This document shows positions 1 to 8,425 of a DNA stretch of 46,943 bases, in pieces. Below the pieces are notes generated by a model. The model saw only the letters and a program-made list of their open reading frames with translations. It ran no database searches and was not told where the DNA came from. Every line of letters begins with the position of its first letter. The stretch's first letter is position 1. Source of the stretch: Haloarculaceae archaeon (GTDB lineage: Archaea; Halobacteriota; Halobacteria; Halobacteriales; Haloarculaceae); NCBI GenBank assembly GCA_007122455.1, contig SKTU01000009.1:66744-113686 (forward strand), written 5' to 3'. The position numbers and the translations under genes are program-made.

Positions 1-450
1 GACGATCCCGACGGTCTTTCCCGTCGGTTCTCCGGGCGCGAATCGCCGCCACTCCCTGTTTTTCTTCTGTCGCTGGGCACGTGCCAGCCCTCGCTCGAAG
101 GTGAGGATGTACCCCAGTACCTGGTGGGCGATCGGCGTCGCGTGAACGCCGGAGACTGTCGTGAGCGCGACGCCGCGATCGGCTAGCGCGTCGAGATCGA
201 ACCCGTCGTATCCGGAGCTGAGTGACTGCAGCCACTCGAGTTCTTCGGCCGCTGCGAGCAGTTCGTCGTCGATCGCGTGCTCGATGACGATCTCGACGTC
301 CGCGATACGCTCGATCGCGTCGCGACGATCGGTCGCACACTCGAGCCGAACGTCCGGACAACGGTCGTAGATCGCGGTCTCGAGGGCGTCGAGCCCCCCC
401 GCGTTCTCCGGTGGAAACTGGTGAAGCAGCAGCACGGTCGGCGAACCCAT
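1..450 (-). CDS. D-2-hydroxyacid dehydrogenase, N-terminal 150 residues (cut by window edge)
   Basis: This reading frame starts with ATG at 450 and is still open at base 1. The 150 visible residues are the substrate-binding half of an NAD(P)-linked D-isomer 2-hydroxyacid dehydrogenase. They include the family signature region LQSLSSGYDGFDLDALADRG, the helix with VLGYILTFERG, and finally GKTVGIV, which leads into the Rossmann GxGxxG that lies outside the window. It is a paralogue of the complete gene at 41712-42674, with nearly the same segment order. It starts 41 bp after the TRAP permease stop on the same strand, so it is probably the last visible gene of the uptake operon and reduces or oxidises the imported acid or its product. 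The substrate cannot be read from sequence. Confidence 0.9.
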   Translation of the reverse strand, partial: MGSPTVLLLHQFPPENAGGLDALETAIYDRCPDVRLECATDRRDAIERIADVEIVIEHAIDDELLAAAEELEWLQSLSSGYDGFDLDALADRGVALTTVSGVHATPIAHQVLGYILTFERGLARAQRQKKNREWRRFAPGEPTGKTVGIV

Positions 451-490
451 GGCTGTGGCTACGAGCGACCCGAAAAAAAGATGTCGACGG

Positions 491-2497
491 CTACGATGTC
501 GCCCGTCCGAGCAAACGCGCGACAGACGCCTGTATCTCGGTCAGGTACTGAACGAGGAACATCGCCGACGCGACTGCGAGTGCACCGGCCGAAACCGTCA
601 CGTCCGGATAGACCATGATGACCAGTCCCAGTGCGACGAAGACCGTCCGAACGGTCCCATCCGTGTAGCGGTTCGGGCCAACCGAATGGGCGTAGTTGAC
701 ACCGTGGGTTATCGCCACGCCGCCGAACAGTACGATGACCGTGACGAGCAGCGTCTCGAGGGCTAACCCGCCGACGAGCAGGATGGGATTGAAGAGGAAG
801 ACGATCGGCAGGACGAAGAGCACGATCGAGATCCGGATCGCGGCGAAACACGTCTCCCAGAAATCCGACCCGGCGATGCCGCTCGACACCACGGCGGCGG
901 TCGCGATCGGCGGGGTGATGAACGAGAGGACCGCGGAGTAGAACACGAAGTAGTGTGCCGCCAGTTCGGGAACGAGAAACGCCTCGACGAACGTCGGCGC
1001 GACGAGGATCGCCACGACCGTGTAGGCGGCGACCGAGGGCATCCCCATCCCCAACAGGATGCAGATCACCATGGAGATGACTGCGGCGAGCAGAAGCGAG
1101 CCGCCGGTGAGATCCATCAGCGCGAGCGTCAACGCTCCGGGGAGACCGCTGGCCTGAATGATGTCGACGATCCCGTTGATCAGCGCGATGATGATCCCGA
1201 TCGGCGCCAGAATGATCGCCCCATACCGGGCACCGTCGATCGTCTCTCCAACTACCTCCCGAAACACCGTCCCGAGACCTTGACTGGAGTGTTCGTCGTA
1301 GATGCTCTCGATGAGTGGGAACGAAAAGCCGGTGAGAAGCTGGGCGAACACCGTCATCATCGCCGACGTCACCACCGTCCACTGTAACACACCGAGGGTG
1401 AAAACGAGGACGCAGAAGGGGATCAGAAACTTCAGAGCGTCCCAGGCGAGCTCCCCGCCCGTGCGGAACTCCTCGGCTTCCCAGTCGATCTCCGGGGAGA
1501 GCCCCTCCGGCGTGTTTCTGAGCGTCGCGTAGTGAACGCCGACCGCGACGGTGACGACGAAAATGAGCGCGGGGATCAACCCTGCAATCAACACGTCGAA
1601 GTAGGTGATGCCGAGCAGCGACGCCATCACGAACGCGGCCGCACCCATCACCGGCGGCATCACCTGCCCGCCCGAGGAGGCGGTCGCTTCGACACCGCCC
1701 GCAACCTGTCCAGGCATCCCACTGTCCTTCATCATGGGGATCGTGAAGGAGCCGGTCATCGCCGCGTTCGCCGACGGCGAGCCGTTGATCGAGCCGATGA
1801 TCATGCTGGCGAGGACGGCGAACTGGGCGACGCCCGACCGGAACTTCACCGCCGCGATCATGACTCCTCGAAGGATCAACTCGAACGCCCCGTAAGCGCG
1901 GACGAGCCCCGTGTAGAGCAGAAAGAGCGCCACCCACGCCGCGATGATCCGCGAGATCGAACCGAAGAAGCCGCCGATGTTCAACACGAGAACGTCCAGC
2001 AGACGGGTCGGGCGGAGCCCGCTGTGGCCGAACATCCCGGGAATGTACCCGCCCCCGAGCCCGTACAGCAGCGCGAGCACGGCGACGAAGACGAACGCGA
2101 GACCGAACGACCGATACGAGAGATACATCACGGTTAGAACCAGACCGACGGCGAGGGCGTACTCGTGGGGAAAGCTCACCCCCGGTCGGATGTAAAACAG
2201 CTGCCAGAAGAAGATCGCGATATACGCCGTCGCGATCGCCGTGAACGCCCCAACGATCGAGAGAAACACGAGATCACGTCGATCGTCGACCGCCAGGGAT
2301 TTCGTGGCCTCGTTGAGGACGAAGACGAGCATGCTCCCCCCCACGAACAGGACGGTAAAGCGTGGTCGGGGGAGCCACAGCCAGATCGCATACGAGAGAA
2401 TGAACAGCCAGTAGACGAGTGCGAGGACGGTCAGCGGGCGATCCAATCGTGTCGACGAGCTTTCCTCGAGGAACGCGTTGTCTTGGTTCTCAGACAT
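491..2497 (-). CDS. TRAP transporter fused permease (DctQM type)
   Basis: A 668-residue, very hydrophobic protein with many predicted membrane helices. The length and layout match fused TRAP permeases, in which the small DctQ-like subunit (first ~100-150 residues) is joined to the large DctM-like subunit. Typical large-subunit segments are visible, such as GSINGSPSANAAMTGSFTIP and the Gly/Pro-rich GGQVMPPVMGAAAF. TRAP systems are sodium- or proton-driven secondary importers for carboxylates and related compounds, sitting in the cytoplasmic membrane. The gene lies 71 bp downstream of the TAXI binding-protein gene, on the same strand, which is the usual arrangement for this subfamily. No TATA box stands at the usual distance, so it is probably read from the upstream gene's promoter. 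Confidence 0.93.
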   Translation of the reverse strand: MSENQDNAFLEESSSTRLDRPLTVLALVYWLFILSYAIWLWLPRPRFTVLFVGGSMLVFVLNEATKSLAVDDRRDLVFLSIVGAFTAIATAYIAIFFWQLFYIRPGVSFPHEYALAVGLVLTVMYLSYRSFGLAFVFVAVLALLYGLGGGYIPGMFGHSGLRPTRLLDVLVLNIGGFFGSISRIIAAWVALFLLYTGLVRAYGAFELILRGVMIAAVKFRSGVAQFAVLASMIIGSINGSPSANAAMTGSFTIPMMKDSGMPGQVAGGVEATASSGGQVMPPVMGAAAFVMASLLGITYFDVLIAGLIPALIFVVTVAVGVHYATLRNTPEGLSPEIDWEAEEFRTGGELAWDALKFLIPFCVLVFTLGVLQWTVVTSAMMTVFAQLLTGFSFPLIESIYDEHSSQGLGTVFREVVGETIDGARYGAIILAPIGIIIALINGIVDIIQASGLPGALTLALMDLTGGSLLLAAVISMVICILLGMGMPSVAAYTVVAILVAPTFVEAFLVPELAAHYFVFYSAVLSFITPPIATAAVVSSGIAGSDFWETCFAAIRISIVLFVLPIVFLFNPILLVGGLALETLLVTVIVLFGGVAITHGVNYAHSVGPNRYTDGTVRTVFVALGLVIMVYPDVTVSAGALAVASAMFLVQYLTEIQASVARLLGRATS

Positions 2498-2568
2498 TTA
2501 TATGAATGCGAACGTGATTCGATCCCCCGCGCGAGGCATCGATAACGATACGGGGAGTTGACTAGATG

Positions 2569-3582
2569 CTACGGCATGTCGGCGCCGTACTCCTCGTAGA
2601 ACTGCTCCGCTCCCTCGTGGTACGGAAGGTCCCCGCTCAAACCTGCGGTCATCTGGTTCACGTCGCTGTGATCGAGGTAGGACTCGTCGGCCTCGTGGAC
2701 CACGTCGATGTGTTCGTGGCTGACTCGACAGAGTTCGTAGATACCGTCCGAGGAGATGCTGTCACCGGCGTACACCGAGAACGACTCCGGATAGGCGACG
2801 ACCTCGTCGAGTCCGACATCCTGATCCCATCCGTACGGCTCCATCTCGATCGGGTTCGTCGCCGCACTGGCCTCCAGCCCACTGGTCCACGTATCCGTCG
2901 CCTCGACGGCGAAGACGTCGTTTCGCGCGTCGACCTCCTGAACCCAGCCCGGATTGTTGACGAAATTCGCTCCGTAGACGAGCAGCGCGTCGATTCGTCC
3001 CTCTTCGACCGCACCCGCGACTTCACTGGTCTCCAAGTCAACGACGCTGGGTTGGATCTCGTCGAACACTCCCATCTCCTGGAGGACGTCCTCCGCCAGT
3101 CGCCGAAGCCCCCATCCCGGGGGGAGGATGTAGATTCCGAGATCGTCGGCCTGTTCGACGATGTCGTCGAAGGTTTCGAGCCCACTCCCCTCGACGGCGA
3201 CGAAGTAGTGGTGCAGCGCCGCGTAGTTGAACACCTGATCGGCGAAGCTCTCCGGCGTGTCGTCCTCGAACGGCTCACGCCCATCACGTGCCCGCATCAT
3301 GATCGACAGTCCGGACGTGTGGGCACCGACGCCGCCGGCGTCGAACTCCCGAATGCTCTCTGGGTCGCCAGACGTCTCCTCGATGCGGAGATCGATCGAA
3401 TCGGATTCCTGGGAGACCGCCCGCTGGAGTGCGCTGACGCCGCGGTTCGAAACCGTCCCCGACGGTGGCACGGCGAGGTTGATCGTTTCGGCGTCGTCAT
3501 CACCCAGACATCCCGCTGCACCGACGATCGTTGCGGCGGCGGTTCCTGCGAGGAATCTTCGACGAGAGGTTCTGTCTAGCAT
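2569..3582 (-). CDS. TRAP transporter solute-binding lipoprotein, TAXI family
   Basis: Extracytoplasmic substrate-binding subunit for the adjacent fused permease. I start it at the ATG at 3582 (337 residues). An upstream in-frame ATG at 3630 exists, but the TATA-like box at 3604-3613 is 26 bp before 3582, which fits a leaderless mRNA. From 3582 the protein opens with twin arginines (residues 7-9, RRRFL) and a lipobox AAGC ending at Cys25. It should therefore be exported by Tat and lipid-anchored, as is common in haloarchaea. The body matches TAXI-type receptors: the SNRGVSALQRAVSQ-like N-terminal region, and the VGAHTSGLS and IYILPPGWGLRRLAEDVL segments. TAXI receptors often bind glutamate, 2-oxoglutarate or related acids. 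The ligand here is unknown. Confidence 0.9.
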   Translation of the reverse strand: MLDRTSRRRFLAGTAAATIVGAAGCLGDDDAETINLAVPPSGTVSNRGVSALQRAVSQESDSIDLRIEETSGDPESIREFDAGGVGAHTSGLSIMMRARDGREPFEDDTPESFADQVFNYAALHHYFVAVEGSGLETFDDIVEQADDLGIYILPPGWGLRRLAEDVLQEMGVFDEIQPSVVDLETSEVAGAVEEGRIDALLVYGANFVNNPGWVQEVDARNDVFAVEATDTWTSGLEASAATNPIEMEPYGWDQDVGLDEVVAYPESFSVYAGDSISSDGIYELCRVSHEHIDVVHEADESYLDHSDVNQMTAGLSGDLPYHEGAEQFYEEYGADMP

Positions 3583-3603
3583 ACATCTCCGTAGGCCGTA
3601 GAC

Positions 3604-3613
3604 CTTTAAAAAT
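3604..3613 (-). promoter_or_regulatory. TATA box of the TAXI binding-protein gene
   Basis: The minus strand reads ATTTTTAAAG, centred about 26 bp before the chosen ATG at 3582. That is the spacing of haloarchaeal leaderless promoters, and it decides the start over the longer frame. A second AT-rich element (minus strand ATAAATATAC, about 3741-3752) lies just after the DapA-family stop and could give an alternative longer leader. I see no gene in the 179 bp between 3583 and 3761. Confidence 0.6.
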
Positions 3614-3761
3614 AGTTCTGTTGCGATCAATTATGAGCTACTGCGATTAACTCCCCGGCGCTGCGCTCCCGTTCGAAGCACGATGTGGACCGTAGCCGAC
3701 GTCGCAGCGGGGGTGGATGGCGAGGTGGCTCGTCGACGCAAAGAGTATATTTATCCGATCG

Positions 3762-4628
3762 TCATTCGAGAGCGGCGTCCACGAGAGCGTGTACCGCCTC
3801 GAGCGCCTCCCCCTCGAGCGGGCGCAGCGGCGATCGGACCGTTCCAGCGGGCGCACCGCGGTAGCGCATCGCCGCCTTCACGCCGGGGACGCCGTACGTG
3901 GCGGTGATCGCACGGTTGAGTTCGACGAGCTTCGAGTTGAGCTCTCTGGCACCCGCTTCGTCGCCGCTCCGGTTGCGTTCGTAGATCTCGACCGACTGTT
4001 CAGGTGCCACGTTCGCCAGCGCGAGCACGCCGCCGGTCGCACCCGCATCGAGCCCATGGGCGTAGACGTTTCCGCTGCCGACGAACGTGTCGAACGCTTC
4101 GGTTCGGGTGAGCCGGAGTTCGCGCTGGAGCGTCGTGACGTTCCCGCTGGAGTCCTTCATTCCGTGGATGTTCTCGTGAGAGGCGAGCGCCCCGACGGTC
4201 GTCGGATCGAGTTTGACGTGGGTCTTCGCGGGGACGCTGTAGAGGTAGATCGGAACGTCGCTTTCGTCGGCGACGCGGCGGTAGTACGCCTCGTGACCCT
4301 CCGCATCGGTACCGAAGTAGAACGGTGTCACGACGAGCGCGGCGTCGGCACCGGCCTCGGCGGCCCGGTTCGTGTTCTCGATCGTTTCGACGAACCCCGG
4401 ATGACCGGTACCGGCCATCACCGGAACCGGCGACTGGTCGACGACGATCTCGGTCACGCGAACGCGTTCGTCCAGCGTCAGCAGTTCGGATTCGCTGTTG
4501 GAACCGGCCGGAACGATGAAATCGACGCCACGGTCGACGATCCAGTCGACCAGATCGCGAAGCTTCGGTTCGTCTATCTCTCCGCTCTCCTCGAACGGGG
4601 TTACCAGCGGAACACCAGTGCCTTCCAT
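3762..4628 (-). CDS. DHDPS/N-acetylneuraminate-lyase family aldolase
   Basis: A 288-residue (beta/alpha)8-barrel class I aldolase or lyase of the dihydrodipicolinate synthase family. The Schiff-base lysine is K158 in GMKDSSG, the catalytic tyrosine is Y130 in YSVP, and GSNSE (42-46) replaces the GTTGE of true DapA. The changed GTTGE loop and its place in a TRAP uptake operon argue for a catabolic keto-acid aldolase or dehydratase rather than lysine synthesis; this is inference. A TATA-like element (minus strand, about 4650-4662) sits 27 bp upstream of the ATG. It is the first gene of the cluster, followed by the TAXI receptor, the permease and a hydroxyacid dehydrogenase. Confidence 0.88.
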   Translation of the reverse strand: MEGTGVPLVTPFEESGEIDEPKLRDLVDWIVDRGVDFIVPAGSNSESELLTLDERVRVTEIVVDQSPVPVMAGTGHPGFVETIENTNRAAEAGADAALVVTPFYFGTDAEGHEAYYRRVADESDVPIYLYSVPAKTHVKLDPTTVGALASHENIHGMKDSSGNVTTLQRELRLTRTEAFDTFVGSGNVYAHGLDAGATGGVLALANVAPEQSVEIYERNRSGDEAGARELNSKLVELNRAITATYGVPGVKAAMRYRGAPAGTVRSPLRPLEGEALEAVHALVDAALE

Positions 4629-4689
4629 ACGAGTCCATCGGCATCGGGGTACATATCTTTCGGTGATCGACGGCGAACAGAGCGAGAGG

Positions 4690-4698
4690 TTTTATAAT
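4690..4698 (+). promoter_or_regulatory. TATA box of the membrane-anchored winged-helix gene
   Basis: The plus strand reads TTTTATAAT, centred 27 bp before the ATG at 4722. This fits a leaderless transcript and supports that start. It lies in the 93-bp divergent gap shared with the DHDPS-family gene. Confidence 0.6.
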
Positions 4699-4721
4699 AC
4701 GGGCTGTCAGGGTCGGGTAGG

Positions 4722-5912
4722 ATGGCGTCTTCGCGTGTCGAGTTTTTGGTTCTCGTCGCGGCACTCCTCGCCTGTTCGCTCGCCGTCGGCACGGCGGGTG
4801 CAGCGGGTCCGCCGCTGGTAGCTGCGGATGGCGACCCGTCGATCGAACACGTCGGCGTCTCCAGCTATACGGGCGAGGTGTCGACCCTCTCGGCGACGGA
4901 GTTCGAGGCCGACAGGACGGAGTTCCGGATCACGGTTCACGACGACGGATCGGCGACGTGGCTGTTCCGGTACGAGCAGCGGCTCGAAACCGACGAGGAG
5001 CGCTCGGACTTCGAGGCGTTCGCCGAGGAGTTCACCAGCGAGGAGACGGAGCTCTACCGGAACTTCGTCGAACGCGCCGAGCGCCTCACAAGCGAGGGAA
5101 CCGACGCGACCGGTCGCGAGATGGCCGCCTCGGAGTTCCAGCGCGACGCCACCACTCGCGGACTCGACGACGATCTCGGGGTCGTCGACATGTCGTTCCG
5201 CTGGGACGGGTTCGCTCCGATCGAAGACGATCGGATCGTCGTCGGAGACATCTTCGAAGGTGGACTCTACATCGGCGACGACCAGCGACTCGTCTTCGAG
5301 CGCGGCGACGGACTCCGGTTTTCCGAGGTCGACCCTGATCCGGATCGACGTTCCGGTGGGACGCTCGAGGATAGCGACTCGATTACGTACCTCGGCGAGG
5401 AGTCGTTCACCGACAACCGACCGCGCGTGGTCTACGTCCCGGACGATCCGTCGACGACGCCGAGCGGGGACGACACGGCGGACGAAACGCCGACGAACCC
5501 GGATTCCGATCGAGGGTGGCTGCTGCCCGCTCTCGTCGTTCTCGCCGCGTTCGCACTCGCTGCGGCGCTCGTACACCACTTCGACGTACTGTCGGCGATT
5601 CGGAGACGCTTCGACGCCGACGTTGCCGAATCTGCGGACGATGACCGGGAAGGCGAACCGGTCACCGTCTCGGAGGAGGCATTGCTTCCCGACGACGAAC
5701 GAGTGATCGAAATCCTGAAGTCCAAAGGTGGACGGACGAAGCAGATAGAGATCGTCAACGAGACCGAGTGGTCGAAGTCGAAGGTGTCGATGCTGCTCTC
5801 GGAGATGGAGGAAGAGGGACGCATCAGTAAGCTCAGGGTCGGACGCGAGAACATCGTCTCGCTCCCCGGCTACGAGCCCGACGCCGCGGGATCGCCCTTC
5901 GATGAGGAGTAG
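4722..5912 (+). CDS. Membrane-anchored winged-helix regulator with an exported domain
   Basis: A 396-residue haloarchaeal protein. A Sec-type signal peptide covers about residues 1-28 (hydrophobic core LVLVAALLACSLAVG, then AGAA). An acidic extracellular domain follows to about residue 255, then a spacer rich in Thr/Pro/Asp. One membrane helix (about 265-287, LLPALVVLAAFALAAALV) leads to a cytoplasmic tail with a winged helix-turn-helix domain near 325-385 (KSKGGRTKQIEIVNETEWSK, then SMLLSEMEEEGRISKLRVGRENIVSL). The layout suggests that an outside signal is passed directly to a DNA-binding domain at the membrane. It is convergent with the sensor kinase gene: its TAG directly abuts the kinase stop. 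Ligand and target genes are unknown. Confidence 0.85.
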   Translation: MASSRVEFLVLVAALLACSLAVGTAGAAGPPLVAADGDPSIEHVGVSSYTGEVSTLSATEFEADRTEFRITVHDDGSATWLFRYEQRLETDEERSDFEAFAEEFTSEETELYRNFVERAERLTSEGTDATGREMAASEFQRDATTRGLDDDLGVVDMSFRWDGFAPIEDDRIVVGDIFEGGLYIGDDQRLVFERGDGLRFSEVDPDPDRRSGGTLEDSDSITYLGEESFTDNRPRVVYVPDDPSTTPSGDDTADETPTNPDSDRGWLLPALVVLAAFALAAALVHHFDVLSAIRRRFDADVAESADDDREGEPVTVSEEALLPDDERVIEILKSKGGRTKQIEIVNETEWSKSKVSMLLSEMEEEGRISKLRVGRENIVSLPGYEPDAAGSPFDEE

Positions 5913-7817
5913 CTAGGGGACGAACTCGACGCCGTCGACGTCGAATCGAGCACCGTCGGCCGCTGACCCACCGGCGTCGATCGACCATCCGTGCGCCTCG
6001 ACGACCTCGCCGACGATACTCAACCCGAACCCGGTTCCACGTTCGGAGGTCGTGTACCCCGGTTCGAAGAGCCGATCCGAATCGCCGTCGGGGAGTCCCG
6101 GCCCGTCGTCGGCGACGTAAAACCCATCCTCGGTAGCGCCGACCGTGACCGAAACGTCGGTGCCGCCGTGCTCGACCGCGTTCCGCAGCAGGTTCTCCAG
6201 TAGCTGTCGCAGTCTCGCCTCGTCCGCCAGTATCACGGCATCGGTCTCGACCGAGAGATTGCTCTCCGGCCACTCGATATCCTGCCAACACGCCTCGACG
6301 AGGGACCTGAGGTGAACTGGCGTCTCCCCGTCGACGAGTTCGCCCTCGCGTGCCAGCGCGAGTAACTCCTCGATCAGCGACTCCATCCGATCGAGTGCAT
6401 CGGCGGCGATCTGCAGGTGGTCGCTGTCGGACTGCTCGGCAGCGAGATCGACCCGCCCGGCCGCGACCGTCAGCGGCGTTCGGAGATCGTGAGAGACGAT
6501 GGTCGTGAACCGCTCGAGCCGTCGGTTCTCCCGCGACAGTTCGTGCTCGCGCCGACGGATCGTCCGCTCGCGTTCGATCCGGTTCATCGTGACTGCGGCG
6601 TTCGTGCAGATCACCTCGAGGAGCTTCCGATCGGTTTCGTCGAACACGCCCGGTTCGAACGAACTCACGATCGCGATACCGTAGTCCCCGATCGGGACGA
6701 GCAGTTCGCTCCGCAGTTCGGTCTCGGGATTGTGGAGTTCGTCCGCGGTTCGGAGGTCGTTGTAGAGCTCGGATTCGAGGCGTTCGAAGACGCTGTAGGC
6801 GACTGTCCCGGGACCGAGCGACGGGAGCTCGCCGATCGCCTCCTCGGCGATGTCGTTCCAGGCGACTGGTTCCAGCACGTCCTCTGCGGCGTCGTAGAAG
6901 TGGATCGCCGTCTGTTCGAGGCCGAGAACGTCCGTCGCCGCCTCGAGTACGACGTCTCCGACTTCCGACCGGGACGCCGCCGTGATCATCTCCCGTGTCG
7001 CGTCGTGGAGCGCGGTCAGGGCTCGCTCGCGTTCGACGCGATCGGTGACGTCGAAGAATTGCGAGAAGATCGTCACGACGTCCCCCCTCTCGTCGGTTAT
7101 CACGCGGTTGTGCCACTCGCAGTAGATCCGTTCGCCGTCCTTGCGGACGTTTCCGTTGACCCCGTGGTGGCCGCCGCGCTCCTCGATCAGCCGCTCGAGG
7201 CTCGCGACGACTGCCTCCCGGTCGGCGTCGGCGACGATCGTCTCCAAGGATCGTCCGCTCAGTTCCGACGCCTCGTAACCGAGGATCTTCTCGGCAGCGC
7301 GGTTCGTGCGAACGATTCGGAGCTCCGTGTTCCACTCGACGACACCGACCGTCGATTGATCGATCAGAAGCGAGAGACGCTCCCGACTCGCCGCAAGCGC
7401 CTTCTCCGATCGCCGTCGACCGACCGCGCTGTCGATCCGATTGGCGAGGACCGCGTACTGATCGGCTCCCTGTTCCCTCGGCAGGTAGTCGGTAACGCCG
7501 GCGGTGATCGCCTCGCTGGCGATCTCCTCGCTCCCCTCGGACGGGAAGAGGATGAAGGGAAGCTTCGGCGATCGTTGGCGGACGCGTTTCAGGAGCACGA
7601 TCCCATCCGTGTTCGGCATTTCGTAACCACTCACGACACAGTCGAACGAGGTCGTCGAGAGCCGCTCGAGTGCCTCGTTCGCGGAGCTGGCACTCTCGAC
7701 GTCGATGCCGCTCCGCCGGAGCGAGACGGCGCCGTCGACGTCGTCGACGACGAATAGCACGCGAATCTCGTCGGTGTTCGTCGGCTCGATCCACGGTCGA
7801 GCCCCGTCGGTCCTCAC
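5913..7817 (-). CDS. Sensor histidine kinase with pseudo-receiver, PAS and GAF domains
   Basis: A 634-residue cytoplasmic kinase beginning with GTG at 7817; an in-frame stop at 7836-7838 excludes longer versions. In order: receiver-like domain (about 18-130), PAS (about 145-260), GAF (about 270-415), HisKA with the phospho-His H443 in VSHDLRTPL, then HATPase with N-box NLLRNAVEHGG, DDGPGLP and GTGFGLSIV. The receiver keeps the acidic pair D25-D26, but the phospho-acceptor Asp is Gly64 (CVVSGYEMP, codon GGT at 7628-7626), and the conserved Lys position reads YLPRE. The domain therefore probably senses or dimerises without accepting phosphate. No response regulator gene is adjacent. A TATA element and a five-codon leader cistron precede the start. 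Confidence 0.9.
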   Translation of the reverse strand: MRTDGARPWIEPTNTDEIRVLFVVDDVDGAVSLRRSGIDVESASSANEALERLSTTSFDCVVSGYEMPNTDGIVLLKRVRQRSPKLPFILFPSEGSEEIASEAITAGVTDYLPREQGADQYAVLANRIDSAVGRRRSEKALAASRERLSLLIDQSTVGVVEWNTELRIVRTNRAAEKILGYEASELSGRSLETIVADADREAVVASLERLIEERGGHHGVNGNVRKDGERIYCEWHNRVITDERGDVVTIFSQFFDVTDRVERERALTALHDATREMITAASRSEVGDVVLEAATDVLGLEQTAIHFYDAAEDVLEPVAWNDIAEEAIGELPSLGPGTVAYSVFERLESELYNDLRTADELHNPETELRSELLVPIGDYGIAIVSSFEPGVFDETDRKLLEVICTNAAVTMNRIERERTIRRREHELSRENRRLERFTTIVSHDLRTPLTVAAGRVDLAAEQSDSDHLQIAADALDRMESLIEELLALAREGELVDGETPVHLRSLVEACWQDIEWPESNLSVETDAVILADEARLRQLLENLLRNAVEHGGTDVSVTVGATEDGFYVADDGPGLPDGDSDRLFEPGYTTSERGTGFGLSIVGEVVEAHGWSIDAGGSAADGARFDVDGVEFVP

Positions 7818-7831
7818 GAAGGTTCCACCAT
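7814..7831 (-). CDS. Putative five-codon leader cistron upstream of the kinase
   Basis: On the minus strand, ATG at 7831 opens a frame of only five codons (MVEPS). Its TGA (7816-7814) overlaps the kinase GTG start (7817-7815) as GTGA. The TATA element (minus strand GTTTTAAG, centred near 7860) is 26-29 bp upstream, so the transcript should begin about at this ATG. This could make the mini-cistron the leaderless entry point, with the kinase translated by termination-reinitiation. The frame is seen directly; the coupling is inference. Confidence 0.35.
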   Translation of the reverse strand: MVEPS

Positions 7832-7892
7832 TGTATCAACGAGCGAGGGAGCGGACTTAAAACGGCCGTCCGTATTCAGGATCGGAAAACGG

Positions 7893-8390
7893 TCACTCGT
7901 CGGAAATTTCAGCGACGACGTCGCGGATCTCCTCGACGAACGTCTCGAAGTCGGGGTTGTCCCCCTCCCGAACCCACCGATAGGCGATCGTGCCGTCGTC
8001 GTCGATCACGAACACGCTCCGCTGGGCGACCTCCAACATTCCGTACATGCCAGCGTAGACGACGTCGTAGTCGGCAACGAGTTCGTGATTCCAGTCGGAG
8101 AGCATCGAGAACGGGAGCTCGTGCTGCTGTATCCAGACGTTCTGGGCGAACGGGAGATCGACACTGACTCCGTATATCGACGCGTCCAGCTCCTCGAAAG
8201 CGTCGAACGAGTCCCGGAAACGACACATCTCCTCGGTACAGCCGCTGGTAAACGCCGCGGGATAGAACGCGAGAACGATCGGCCCGTCGCCGATCGCGTC
8301 CGACAGCGTGAACGGTTCGACGTCGTTGTACGCCTCGCCACCCGCCTCCGGAACGGTGAAATCCGGTGCGGAGTCGCCCTCTGAAACCAT
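7893..8390 (-). CDS. Peroxiredoxin (Bcp/PrxQ-like)
   Basis: A 165-residue thioredoxin-fold peroxidase that reduces hydrogen peroxide and organic peroxides in the cytoplasm. The active-site loop YPAAFTSGCTEEMC carries the peroxidatic Cys51 preceded by the conserved Pro and Thr. A second Cys56, five residues later, is the resolving position typical of the Bcp/PrxQ atypical 2-Cys type. DFTVPEAGG near the N-terminus is the usual AhpC/TSA start. A TATA-like box (minus strand CTATTAGG, near 8411-8419) lies about 25 bp before the ATG, so the transcript is probably leaderless. A large perfect inverted repeat lies just upstream of this promoter. The electron donor is not visible in the window. Confidence 0.92.
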   Translation of the reverse strand: MVSEGDSAPDFTVPEAGGEAYNDVEPFTLSDAIGDGPIVLAFYPAAFTSGCTEEMCRFRDSFDAFEELDASIYGVSVDLPFAQNVWIQQHELPFSMLSDWNHELVADYDVVYAGMYGMLEVAQRSVFVIDDDGTIAYRWVREGDNPDFETFVEEIRDVVAEISDE

Positions 8391-8425
8391 ATCCGGTGTG
8401 AGAGACGAACCCTAATAGCTGTGTG

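Noticed and set aside
459-1937. Long minus-strand frame (492 codons) within the TRAP permease gene
   Set aside because: Rich in Arg, Asp and His with no family motif; it is a shifted-frame shadow of the permease in high-GC DNA.
3739-3752. Second AT-rich, TATA-like element after the DHDPS-family gene
   Set aside because: No start codon of a plausible gene lies 25-30 bp downstream on either strand. It could give a longer leader for the TAXI gene, but the closer box at 3604-3613 is a better fit.
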